Of a stretch of DNA of 21,411 bases, positions 7,256 through 14,730 are shown piece after piece. The position numbers and the translations under genes are program-made. Source of the DNA: a virus; IMG/VR virus record IMGVR_UViG_3300047323_000329, positions 1 to 21,411 of that record. One strand, given 5' to 3'. Each line of letters opens with the position of its first letter. Position 1 is the first letter of the stretch. The notes beneath the pieces were generated by a model, which saw nothing but the letters and a program-made list of their open reading frames with translations, was not told the DNA's origin and ran no database searches.

Positions 7256-7569
7256 GTCTCTACATCGATCTGCTGATCACCAACAACGACCTGACCCTGG
7301 ACCCCTCGAACCAGCCGTTGCTGGTGGACGATCGGGCCAGCATCGCCCAGGACATCGGTCACATGATCCGCGAAAGCGGGCTCCTTGTGACGCTGGTCGC
7401 CGAGCGCGACCGCTTCCGTCAAGCCGACTGCATCCAGCAGCTGGAATTGCTGGTTGAGGCTGACGTGCGCCTGGTACCGGGCACCGTCCGCATCCTGGAG
7501 GAAGGGAAGGGCCAGTACCTGGTCACGGCCAAAACCGTTGAATTCGGATCTGTCGAGGTAGTGCTGTGA
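7252..7569 (+). CDS. DUF2590 baseplate protein (W-like position)
   Basis: A 105-aa protein of the DUF2590 family, found next to baseplate J genes in HP1-like phages. It has the IDLLITNNDLTLDPSNQPLLVDDRASIAQDIGHMIRESGLL pattern, comparable to the gpW/gp25 lysozyme-like wedge proteins (D..LTLD....L..D..AIAQDI.H...). In P2 gpW holds the corresponding place before gpJ. A wedge/baseplate role is inferred. ATGA overlap with the tape-measure gene; the stop overlaps the GTG of the baseplate J gene. Confidence 0.75.
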   Translation: MSLYIDLLITNNDLTLDPSNQPLLVDDRASIAQDIGHMIRESGLLVTLVAERDRFRQADCIQQLELLVEADVRLVPGTVRILEEGKGQYLVTAKTVEFGSVEVVL

Positions 7570-8741
7570 GTGACGTAGATTTCAAACAGGCGTTAAGCGA
7601 CGCCGGCATTCCGACCACCGAGGCCAAACTGCGCGCCGCCTGGGAACTTGAAGTCGTCGCCCAGGGTAGCAAGCTGAGCAACACCAGCGCCTGGTCGCCA
7701 TTCTGGCGAGTGATCACCGCGTTGGTGACCAAGCCGGTCATGTGGCTGATCGACTTTATCGCCGGCACCGTGTTGCCGAACTTCTTCGTGAAGACTGCCA
7801 TCGGCGCCTGGCTCGACATGTTGGCCTGGGCGGTCAACGTCACCCGCAAGCCAGCGACCAAGGCCGAAGGGTCGTTGCTGTTCACACGCAGCGCGCTGGC
7901 CGGCCTGTTGGAAATTCCGGCCGGTACCCGCGTGCAGTCGATCGCGATCAACGGCAACGTGTACGAGCTGGTGACGGTTGCAGCGGCCAGCTTTGCCGAT
8001 GGCGAATCCCAAATCCGGGTATTGGCCCGAGCGAAACAAGCCGGTAGCGGCTTCAATCTCGCACCAGGTTACTTTTCGATTCTCCCGGAGCCCGTGCCCG
8101 GGGTTGTCCAGGTGGTGAATGCTGACGGCTGGCTGAGCCAGCCCGGCGCCGACACCGAGCCCGACGACGAGCTGCGCCTGCGCGTGCGTAACCAGTTCTC
8201 AGCGGTCAACCAGTGGCACACCGATGCGGTGTATCGCGCCATGATTGCCGCGTTCCCGGGTGTGCAGCCCGATGGCGTTTACTTTGAGCACAACGCGCCC
8301 CGGGGGCCCGGCAGTGCCAATGCCTTTGTGCTGTTCGAAGCCGACTCGCCGGCGGATACCTTCCTGGCTGAAATCAACAGCTACATCCGCGACCAAGGCA
8401 ATCATGGCCATGGCGATGACCTGTTGGTGCTGGAGATGCCCGCCACGCTACACGCCGTCAGCTTGATAGTCTGGCCCAAGGCCGAAATCGGTACCGAGCG
8501 TTGGCCGGCGTTGAAAGCCGACATCGAGCTGTACATCCGTGCCGCGTTTCGTGAGAGCACGGCCAGCGACTATCAGCCGACGCTGACTCACCCCCAATCC
8601 CGTTTTTCCTTCAGCCGCTTGGGTGAGGAACTGCATCAGCAATTCCCTGGCATCGACTCCCTGAAATTCGACAACACGGACATCATTTCCGAGCTGACTA
8701 TCCCGCGCCTGTCCGGGGTTGAGGTGGGGCTGAATGCTTAA
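7566..8741 (+). CDS. J: Baseplate J-like wedge protein
   Basis: A 391-aa protein with the Baseplate_J core. It has an LEIPAGTRVQSIAINGNVYELVT motif (the family's 'pAGT.v.s..G..f.T' strand), a following QAGSGFNLAPGYFSIL block, and the TEPDDELRLRVRNQF segment typical of gpJ/gp47 proteins. The C-terminal half contains the expected wedge-interaction region (LKADIELYIRAAF). gpJ links baseplate hub and fibres and is needed for sheath contraction. The start is GTG at 7566 (MSDVDFKQ), overlapping the stop of DUF2590. It ends overlapping the ATG of the tail protein I-like gene. Confidence 0.9.
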   Translation: MSDVDFKQALSDAGIPTTEAKLRAAWELEVVAQGSKLSNTSAWSPFWRVITALVTKPVMWLIDFIAGTVLPNFFVKTAIGAWLDMLAWAVNVTRKPATKAEGSLLFTRSALAGLLEIPAGTRVQSIAINGNVYELVTVAAASFADGESQIRVLARAKQAGSGFNLAPGYFSILPEPVPGVVQVVNADGWLSQPGADTEPDDELRLRVRNQFSAVNQWHTDAVYRAMIAAFPGVQPDGVYFEHNAPRGPGSANAFVLFEADSPADTFLAEINSYIRDQGNHGHGDDLLVLEMPATLHAVSLIVWPKAEIGTERWPALKADIELYIRAAFRESTASDYQPTLTHPQSRFSFSRLGEELHQQFPGIDSLKFDNTDIISELTIPRLSGVEVGLNA

Positions 8742-9345
8742 GTTGAGTCTACCTTTCTGGCTTGACGGGCCGGAGCTGGCCAAGCTCAAAGCGGCGGCGC
8801 AAGCCTGGTGGAGCAAGGTCGAAAACTGGCTGCACTGGCCTTTGCTGCAAATGGATGCCGAGACCTGCCACCTGAGTGTGCTCGATCTGTTGGCCTGGCA
8901 GCGCGACATTCAGCGCTTCCACGGCGAGCCCGAAAGGTTGTACCGCCTGCGGGTCAAGTACGCGTTTATCAACGCCGTAGATGCGGGCAGCACCGCCGGC
9001 ATGGCCCGTATTTTCGAACGTCTGGGCGTGGGTTATGTGGAGATCCAGGAGCGCCTACCAGGGCTCGATTGGGACGTGGTCCTGCTGCAGCTGTCCGACA
9101 CGCAGCTGAGCGAAAACCCGGTGCTGCTGCGTGTCCTGATGCAGCAATACGGCCGCACTTGCCGGCGTTACGACTTCGTCACGATAACCCCCGTGAAACT
9201 GAACATTGGCGTGGCTGACTTCAACGACGACCAACAGACCCTGATTGCCACGTTGGACGACAGCGCAAGCCGCCTGGTCGTGATCAACGAGCTCGCACTG
9301 CTCACCTTTTTGAACGACCCTTTTAGGAGCACCCATGGGAGCTAG
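8734..9345 (+). CDS. Tail protein I-like baseplate protein
   Basis: A 203-aa protein in the gpI position between baseplate J and the tail fibre. In P2, gpI connects the wedge to the fibres. Recognisable features are the Trp-rich N-terminus (LPFWLDG, AQAWWSKVENWLHWPLLQMD), the LDLLAWQRDIQRFHGEPERLYRLRVKYAF stretch typical of this group, and a short beta C-terminus (RSTHGS). GAGG lies at 8721-8724. The 3' end overlaps the fibre gene by 11 bases. Sequence similarity to P2 gpI itself is weak, so the name reflects position and the R-LR-A core. Confidence 0.72.
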   Translation: MLKLSLPFWLDGPELAKLKAAAQAWWSKVENWLHWPLLQMDAETCHLSVLDLLAWQRDIQRFHGEPERLYRLRVKYAFINAVDAGSTAGMARIFERLGVGYVEIQERLPGLDWDVVLLQLSDTQLSENPVLLRVLMQQYGRTCRRYDFVTITPVKLNIGVADFNDDQQTLIATLDDSASRLVVINELALLTFLNDPFRSTHGS

Positions 9346-10924
9346 CATTACCCTTGCCGGCGAGAGTCTTATTGCCCAAAAGCAAGGCGCGGGGGAGAAG
9401 CTTGAGATCGCTCGCTTCGTTCTAGCGCTTGTCCCAGACCTTGATCCAAACGCCCCAGTCGACCGAGCTGCCGGCAAGCCGCCAGCGTCTCAAATCGTCT
9501 TTACCAAAGCCTATGACCGCAAAGGCTACGTCAGCCCCAATCAGGTGATCTACAGCCTGATGGTGGGCTCTGACGTCGGTGACTGGGACTTTAACTGGAT
9601 CGGCTTGGAGGCATCCGAGGGTGTGCTGCTGGCCGTTGCGACCGTTCCGATACAGCAGAAGCGCAAGAACATTCCGCCGCTGCAGATCGGCAACAACGTC
9701 ACCCGTAACTTTCTGGTGGAGTTCAACGGTGCACAGGCGCTGACGGGTATCACCGTCGACGCCAGTACCTGGCAGCATGACTTCACAATGCGCCTGAACG
9801 GCATCGATCTGCGTGAGCGCTTGAGCAATCGCGACGTGTTTGGTCGTGTCTGCTATCTGGCCGACAGCCTGCAGATGGAAAGCATTTTTGGGCTGTATCA
9901 GGTCAAGGCGGGCATTGCCTACGTTGAAGGGATCCGCGTCCAGCTGGATGAACCAGTCCAGGCGCAATTGCCCGCGCTGCCGGCCAAAGCCTGGCTCGAC
10001 GTGGCACTGGCCCGTGAAGGCAGTGACGCGGTCGCCGCGTGGAAGGTGGTATTCGGCGCGGCGAAAACGGACTACGTCGACAGCAACGGGACCGCCCACT
10101 ACGTGGTGGAGCTGGCCAGCGTGGCGACGTCGGGGGAAATAACCGACCTGCGCCAGAGCGAGCCGATCACTGGCGCCCTGGTGAAGCAATTTGCGTTGCG
10201 CAATGGCGACTACGAAAACCTGCGAGCCCGCGCTACCACCAAAGAAGACGTCGACCTGGGCGAGCTGCCCAACGCCAAAAGCGACGATCCAGTCACCGAC
10301 AGTAGCGAGGTCCTGGCGACCACCAAGGCGCTCAATGTCCTGCGCAAAATAATCGCTGACTCCGAGGTCGGGCGTATCGGCACGTTTGCGATGGCCACGC
10401 CACCACCTGGTTGGTTTCGGGCCAACGGTGCGGCGGTGTCGCGCACGGTCTATGCGGCGTTGTTCGCCAAGATCGGCACCACTTACGGCGCCGGTGACGG
10501 CGTCAGCACTTTCAATCTGCCGGACCCACGCGGAAAGTTCATTCGCGTTCTGGACGATGGCCGGGGTATCGACGCCGGCCGGATTTTGGGTAGCTCTCAG
10601 GCCGACGAAATTCGCAGCCACAACCACAGCGGCAGTGCAGCCTATGCCGGTAGCCACGCACACACGGCCTCCGCCGATGCGCAAGGCGAGCACACCCATA
10701 CCGTGACTGGTAGCACCATGAACTCCCCGAACAGCGGCTACGCCGGCGAGATTGGTAACGCGATCGACGGCTCGACCTTCACTACCAACGCTGCCGGCTT
10801 ACATGCTCACAACATCACCGTTGCTGCGACCCCGGATCACAGCCATTCCATCACCGTTGGCTACACCGGCGGTGCAGAAACACGCCCGCAAAACATCGCT
10901 TTCCTCGCCTGCATTAAGTATTGA
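9335..10924 (+). CDS. Collar-type tail fibre protein with HxH needle motifs
   Basis: A 529-aa receptor-binding fibre. Residues 1-170 match the phage tail-collar fibre N-terminal family (DUF3751: ITLAGESLIAQKQGAGEKLEIARFVLA, GYVSPNQVIYSLMVGSDVGDWDFNWIGL, LRERLSNRDVFGR), which attaches to the baseplate. Residues 345-402 are a phage tail collar domain (TPPPGWFRANGAAVSR..YAALFAKIGTTYG). The C-terminal part has five HxH pairs (429/431, 441/443, 453/455, 490/492, 502/504). This is the signature of metal-coordinating trimeric needles as in T4 gp37, and the fibre ends in the FLACIKY closing strand common to such tips. AGGAG at 9325-9329 gives good initiation. The iron-binding role is known for T4 and inferred here. 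Confidence 0.88.
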   Translation: MGASITLAGESLIAQKQGAGEKLEIARFVLALVPDLDPNAPVDRAAGKPPASQIVFTKAYDRKGYVSPNQVIYSLMVGSDVGDWDFNWIGLEASEGVLLAVATVPIQQKRKNIPPLQIGNNVTRNFLVEFNGAQALTGITVDASTWQHDFTMRLNGIDLRERLSNRDVFGRVCYLADSLQMESIFGLYQVKAGIAYVEGIRVQLDEPVQAQLPALPAKAWLDVALAREGSDAVAAWKVVFGAAKTDYVDSNGTAHYVVELASVATSGEITDLRQSEPITGALVKQFALRNGDYENLRARATTKEDVDLGELPNAKSDDPVTDSSEVLATTKALNVLRKIIADSEVGRIGTFAMATPPPGWFRANGAAVSRTVYAALFAKIGTTYGAGDGVSTFNLPDPRGKFIRVLDDGRGIDAGRILGSSQADEIRSHNHSGSAAYAGSHAHTASADAQGEHTHTVTGSTMNSPNSGYAGEIGNAIDGSTFTTNAAGLHAHNITVAATPDHSHSITVGYTGGAETRPQNIAFLACIKY

Positions 10925-10932
10925 GACCCACC

Positions 10933-11643
10933 ATGGATACCAAAGTCGTCTACCAAACCGATCACCTGGGCATCTTCACCGGCAAAACCGAGGCTGATCG
11001 TTCGCCGCTGGAACCGGATGTCTGGTTGATTCCAGGCGGTTGCGTTGAAGTCGCGCCGCCGGCGGTACCGGATAGAAAGGCGGCGTTTTGGGATGGTCGA
11101 CGCTGGCAACTGGTTGACTCCTACCAAGGGCTGACAGCCTACAACATCCAAACCTGTGCGCCCCTGGTGATCGAACGTGCGGGTTCGTTGCCGACGGGGT
11201 ACACGCTGGAAGTCCCAGGCCCGGGCCAGATATGGGGCAATGGCCATTGGGTCGACGACATCCCAGCCGTGATCGAGCTGCGCTATGTCGCCCAGTTATC
11301 GGCGGTCAACTTGGCATGTCTGCAGGAGATCACCGGAGGGTTCTGGTCGGCGGTATTGGGCGATCGCTTTTTTTACGAAACCCAGCTTCAGGATCAACTG
11401 AACCTGACCGGCATGATTTTACGCGGCATTGGCGGCGACTACGCCTGCCAAAATCAATCTGGGTTGAAAGCCTTCCTGGACCACACCGCCGAGCAGCTGC
11501 GTCAGATCGGCGACGAGTTCACCGAATTTAAAATGCAGCGGCTGCGCAAAGCCAACGACCTCAAGCAAGCCTTGGCACTGGCGCGATCGACTTCGGACCT
11601 GGACGCCCTCAACGCAGTGGCATGGGAGTCCGCATCGGTATGA
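10933..11643 (+). CDS. Tail fibre-associated protein (DUF4376-like; possible fibre assembly chaperone)
   Basis: A 236-aa protein directly downstream of the fibre gene. The C-terminal half (EFTEFKMQRLRKANDLKQALALARSTSDLDALNAVAWES) resembles DUF4376-type domains of fibre assembly proteins. The N-terminus (MDTKVVYQTDHLGIFTGKTEADRSPLEPDVWLIPGGC) is the pattern of Pseudomonas phage tail proteins that read 'VWQVDHNGYFVG..ADESP..PGVWLIPGGCV'. Start choice: an in-frame TTG at 10921 overlaps the fibre stop, but ATG at 10933 gives the family-like beginning. Genes of this type sit beside fibres and may chaperone or decorate them. The exact role is unknown. Confidence 0.65.
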   Translation: MDTKVVYQTDHLGIFTGKTEADRSPLEPDVWLIPGGCVEVAPPAVPDRKAAFWDGRRWQLVDSYQGLTAYNIQTCAPLVIERAGSLPTGYTLEVPGPGQIWGNGHWVDDIPAVIELRYVAQLSAVNLACLQEITGGFWSAVLGDRFFYETQLQDQLNLTGMILRGIGGDYACQNQSGLKAFLDHTAEQLRQIGDEFTEFKMQRLRKANDLKQALALARSTSDLDALNAVAWESASV

Positions 11644-12560
11644 CTTGGGCACCCATTACCATGCGCTGGCCGGAGCAATCAACGCAGTGGCTCAGCGACC
11701 TCGAGGCGGCCAAGGATCTGGCGAGCAGCGAACTGACCAGCACCGGGCAACGCCTGGAAGGTCTGGCCGACCTGGCCACCACCTCGCCCGGCCCGGTCGG
11801 TGCCGCAGCAGAAGCCGCCGTGGTCGCTGGCCGCGCAGGGCTCACCGATGCCTTGGGCGAGGTACCGACCTGCCTGGTAGTGACGCCATTTCAAAGTGGT
11901 GTGGGGCAGGGGCGCGGATACCAGCGCTACCTGTCCGCGCCCAACCTGCTGCAGCAGATGGGCGAGAAGCTGGAGGACACCGGCGACGACGGACGTCCGG
12001 CCGGCCCGCAATACGCCCTGGCAGTGATGTTCCTGGGTACGCGCTACGACAAATTCGCGACGACCTTGGCCCGATTTAATGCCGTGCTGCCAATGCCAGA
12101 CCTGCAGCGCGCCGAACGCCGAGCGAAAAACCTGTTCGCACTGGACGCTGAAAAGTGGGAACTGCCGACCGCCGGAACGCTGCCGCGCTGGGGGACACTG
12201 CCTTTGGAACGATGCACCGTGACCAAGGCCGCCACGCAAGCCCTGAACGGTCAGCTATCGGCATTGGAGAGCTACGCGGACAGTTCGCCGATGGCCGATC
12301 TTGGCCGGCTGGCTGCTCGCAAAGCCGACCAGGCACAAACACAGGCCAAGAAATTGGCCGACCTCAAGTCACAGTTCGCCGGCGGTACTGCAGACGACAC
12401 CATGCGCGCGCGCCTGATCGGCCCGGGTAATGCCGCCGAGTTGCGTCGCCAGCTGCTGCAGGGCGAAGCACCAGGTCACGAGTGGGGGCTGTCTGCCGGA
12501 TTGCTCCTGGTCGGATCCCTGAAAGGCTTGGGCTTTGTTCGGGAACTGGTGGGCCTATGA
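11640..12560 (+). CDS. Conserved phage protein of unknown function, helical
   Basis: A 306-aa protein not recognised as a named family. It begins MTWAPITMRWPEQSTQWLSD at the ATG forming an ATGA overlap with the preceding stop, with GGGAG at 11624-11628. The sequence is mostly helical: Ala/Leu/Glu/Gln-rich stretches at about residues 18-75 and 195-260 (ARKADQAQTQAKKLADLKSQF) could form coiled coils. A conserved-looking central block includes YQRYLSAPNLLQQMGEKLEDTGD. There is no signal peptide or membrane segment except a weakly hydrophobic C-terminal tail (GLSAGLLLVGSLKGLGFVRELVGL). Placed between the fibre pair and the baseplate complex genes and overlapping both neighbours, it is probably a structural or assembly component of the baseplate. 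That is inferred from context only. Confidence 0.8.
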   Translation: MTWAPITMRWPEQSTQWLSDLEAAKDLASSELTSTGQRLEGLADLATTSPGPVGAAAEAAVVAGRAGLTDALGEVPTCLVVTPFQSGVGQGRGYQRYLSAPNLLQQMGEKLEDTGDDGRPAGPQYALAVMFLGTRYDKFATTLARFNAVLPMPDLQRAERRAKNLFALDAEKWELPTAGTLPRWGTLPLERCTVTKAATQALNGQLSALESYADSSPMADLGRLAARKADQAQTQAKKLADLKSQFAGGTADDTMRARLIGPGNAAELRRQLLQGEAPGHEWGLSAGLLLVGSLKGLGFVRELVGL

Positions 12561-13099
12561 CTTTATTGCTCGATGGCGAGCAGGTGCGCGGCAAAAACCT
12601 CAAGGTCACCGCCAACCTGCGAATCGAAAGCGACGACCTGTCCGGACAGACCAGCAACACCGATTCGGCCCACAAAGGGTTCAAGCCCAAGACGCTGGCG
12701 GTCACCTTGCAGATCCCATTCGTCGATAACACGTATTTACGCAACCTGATGCGCTTGGCAGAAGCGACCGGCACCGGTGGCCAACTCAAAACCTACCGGG
12801 TCGTAAACGACACCGCGTCCGCGTTTGGCGTGCGCCAGGTGCAGTTTTCAGACGGCGTCAGCGCCCGGGAAGACGATTCTCTTCGGGCCTGGCTTGTTCA
12901 ATTCACGCTGTCGGAAAAGCTCTCTAACCCTGAGCGGGTCGAGACGCGCCGGGCCGGTAAGGGCGTAACCCAGCAAGGTGCGTCGGGGCAGTCCGTGACT
13001 GCACCAGGTGCAAGCGAAACCGGCGCACCAGGTGAGGAACTGACCGGCTTCGAAGCCACCCTGAAAAAACTGGATAACTACCTGGGCGGTGGGTCATGA
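12557..13099 (+). CDS. Baseplate complex protein
   Basis: A 180-aa protein. The N-terminal 130 residues look beta-rich (GEQVRGKNLKVTANLRIESDDLSGQTSNTD, PKTLAVTLQIPFVDNTYLRNLMRLAEAT, YRVVNDTASAFGVRQVQFSDG). The C-terminal 45 residues are a low-complexity Gly/Ala/Ser/Gln linker ending in a short helix (FEATLKKLDNY). Proteins of this type precede the hub and spike genes in Pseudomonas myophages and tailocins, where they are annotated as baseplate complex proteins, and may be LysM-like hub adaptors (inference). The ATGA start overlaps the upstream stop, and the frame upstream of 12557 is a shadow. The stop overlaps the ATG of the hub gene. Confidence 0.7.
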   Translation: MTLLLDGEQVRGKNLKVTANLRIESDDLSGQTSNTDSAHKGFKPKTLAVTLQIPFVDNTYLRNLMRLAEATGTGGQLKTYRVVNDTASAFGVRQVQFSDGVSAREDDSLRAWLVQFTLSEKLSNPERVETRRAGKGVTQQGASGQSVTAPGASETGAPGEELTGFEATLKKLDNYLGGGS

Positions 13100-13806
13100 G
13101 CATGAAACTGCACAAGGTGCTGACCATTGGCGGTGTGGTGTATCCCTTAGTCAACGATGACGTTCGCCTTGAACTGCGAACCCCAGGCCGAGCAACGCTG
13201 ACCATCCAGGCAGCGGCACCGGTGAAGGGGTTAGTCACCCTTGATATCGGCTACAACGACAGCCCGCTGCAGCGCCACTTCATCGGCTACGTCGAGCGCT
13301 GCACGTCGTCCAACGCGATCGAGCAGGTGCTGCTCTGTCGCGAGCTGGCCGCGATCTTGGCCAACCCATTGCCGCTCAATCTGCGCCATGCGGATCTGAG
13401 TACGGTGCTGGCCGAGATCAACCAGAAAACCGGGCTGAGCTTTCGCGTACCTGACAAGGCCTACGCCAAGCTAAAAACCCCGTTCTTCTACAACCTGGCC
13501 GCCGGCTACCAGGCGATGGACAGCTTGGCCCGGGTGTTCGGGATTCCCGATTTCATGTGGCAGCAGCAGGGGGACGGCGAAGTGTTTGTGGGCAGTTGGG
13601 CAGACGGTTTCTTCGGTTCCCGATCACCGCTGCAGCTGCCCGTCGAGCTGTTCAATGGCTACCAGAACAATCAGAGCGCGATGATCGCGGCCCTTCCCGG
13701 GTTGCGACCAGGTGCATCCATCAACCAAGGCGAGCGGATCACCAACGTGACTCTCACCGGCAACCAAATGGCGATCCGATGGAAGACGCAATCCGCCGCA
13801 GCGTAG
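13096..13806 (+). CDS. Baseplate hub protein (gpD/gp27-like)
   Basis: A 236-aa protein with the pattern of the tail hub ring that mounts the spike. It begins with a beta-strand pair (LTIGGVVYPLVNDDVRLELRTPGRATLTIQA). There is a HFIGYVERCTSSNAIEQVLLCREL segment (hub barrel strand leading to 'CRELAAIL'), a LSTVLAEINQKTGLSFRVPD helical core, and a C-terminal WQQQGDGEVFVGSWADG strand. This matches gpD-like hubs in Pseudomonas phages, though it is shorter than P2 gpD (about 390 aa) and lacks the second barrel part. The hub function is inferred from this pattern and from the spike gene that follows. The 3' end overlaps the spike gene start by 28 bases. Confidence 0.72.
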   Translation: MSMKLHKVLTIGGVVYPLVNDDVRLELRTPGRATLTIQAAAPVKGLVTLDIGYNDSPLQRHFIGYVERCTSSNAIEQVLLCRELAAILANPLPLNLRHADLSTVLAEINQKTGLSFRVPDKAYAKLKTPFFYNLAAGYQAMDSLARVFGIPDFMWQQQGDGEVFVGSWADGFFGSRSPLQLPVELFNGYQNNQSAMIAALPGLRPGASINQGERITNVTLTGNQMAIRWKTQSAAA

Positions 13807-14729
13807 AGCGGCAATTTCCCGAACTCACCGGTGGTTATCACCTGCCGCGCTTTGCTCGTGTGGTGGGGGTGGCCGATGCCCCGGCCGGCGCCGGGATCTG
13901 CGATGACTTTCGTCCGCGCTTCGCGGTGGACCTCGAACTGTTGGGCGAGGACGACGAGCCGGATCCGGAGTTGCCAGTGCTGGCCGGCGTCCCGCTGCCC
14001 ATGCCCATGGGCGGTGACGAGATGGGGTTCTTCGCCTTTCCCGAAGAAGGAACCCGGGTGGTCGTGTCCTTCGCCTACGGGTTGCCGAACAAGCCGTTTA
14101 TCCAAGCGATCCTGCCGCATGGCCTGAGCCTGCCGAAGGTGCCGAAAGGTGACCAGGTGTGGCAGCACAGCGAAGCCGCCCAGCAGCGCGCCGATGCGGA
14201 CGGCAACTGGCTGCGTCAGACCGACGGCCGGATCCTGGACAAGTCGATCGAGCGGGAAGTCGAGAGTCTGACCAACGTCGAGCGCCACCAGCGCAGCACG
14301 GTGGAGGTGGACGATCATTCGACCGAGTCGGTCGGGGGCATCAAGACGATCGAGGCGATCGGCGCGCTCAAGTTGCTGTCGGGGGGATCCGCCAGCCTGG
14401 CGGCCCTGGATGACCTGCACCTAGCCAGCGGCCGCGACCTCAACCAGGTCGTGGCCCAGAAGCTGAACCTGACCGTTGGGGGCGAGCTGCTCGAGCGGAT
14501 CGAAGGCGCCCGTCGCAGCATCGCGCCCAAGACCTGGCTGGGATCTGAGTCGGTCAACGTGCTCCAGGTGCTGTGCGATCTGATTGACCTGGTCACACAG
14601 ATGAATACCGAGATCGCGACCCATATCCACGGATCCAGCCCCGTTCCCAGTAACGCCGCGAGCTTCACCACCAACGCCGGGACTGGCGCACAGCTTAATG
14701 GGCAGCTGAAGCCCATCACCGGAGCCTAA
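13779..14729 (+). CDS. Baseplate spike protein (gpV/gp45-like)
   Basis: A 316-aa spike candidate. The N-terminal region has the OB-fold pattern of gpV/gp5 spikes (ARVVGVADAPAGAGICDDFRPRFAVDLELLGED and FFAFPEEGTRVVVSFAYGLPNKPFIQAIL, compare 'P.EGs.V.v.F..G....P.i.g.l'). The middle is a repetitive, regular beta region (REVESLTNVERHQRSTVEVDDHSTESVGGIKTIEAIGALKLLSGG...) typical of a triangular beta-helix. The end has a THIHGSSPVP motif, comparable to the HTH apex that binds a metal ion in P2 gpV. The start at 13779 (MEDAIRRSVERQF) lies inside the hub gene end. Upstream open frame is a shadow. Confidence 0.82.
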   Translation: MEDAIRRSVERQFPELTGGYHLPRFARVVGVADAPAGAGICDDFRPRFAVDLELLGEDDEPDPELPVLAGVPLPMPMGGDEMGFFAFPEEGTRVVVSFAYGLPNKPFIQAILPHGLSLPKVPKGDQVWQHSEAAQQRADADGNWLRQTDGRILDKSIEREVESLTNVERHQRSTVEVDDHSTESVGGIKTIEAIGALKLLSGGSASLAALDDLHLASGRDLNQVVAQKLNLTVGGELLERIEGARRSIAPKTWLGSESVNVLQVLCDLIDLVTQMNTEIATHIHGSSPVPSNAASFTTNAGTGAQLNGQLKPITGA

Positions 14730-14730
14730 T

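Noticed and set aside
10921-10932. TTG start for the fibre-associated protein
   Set aside because: It would overlap the fibre stop, but the family-like beginning is at the ATG 10933, so the TTG is not needed.
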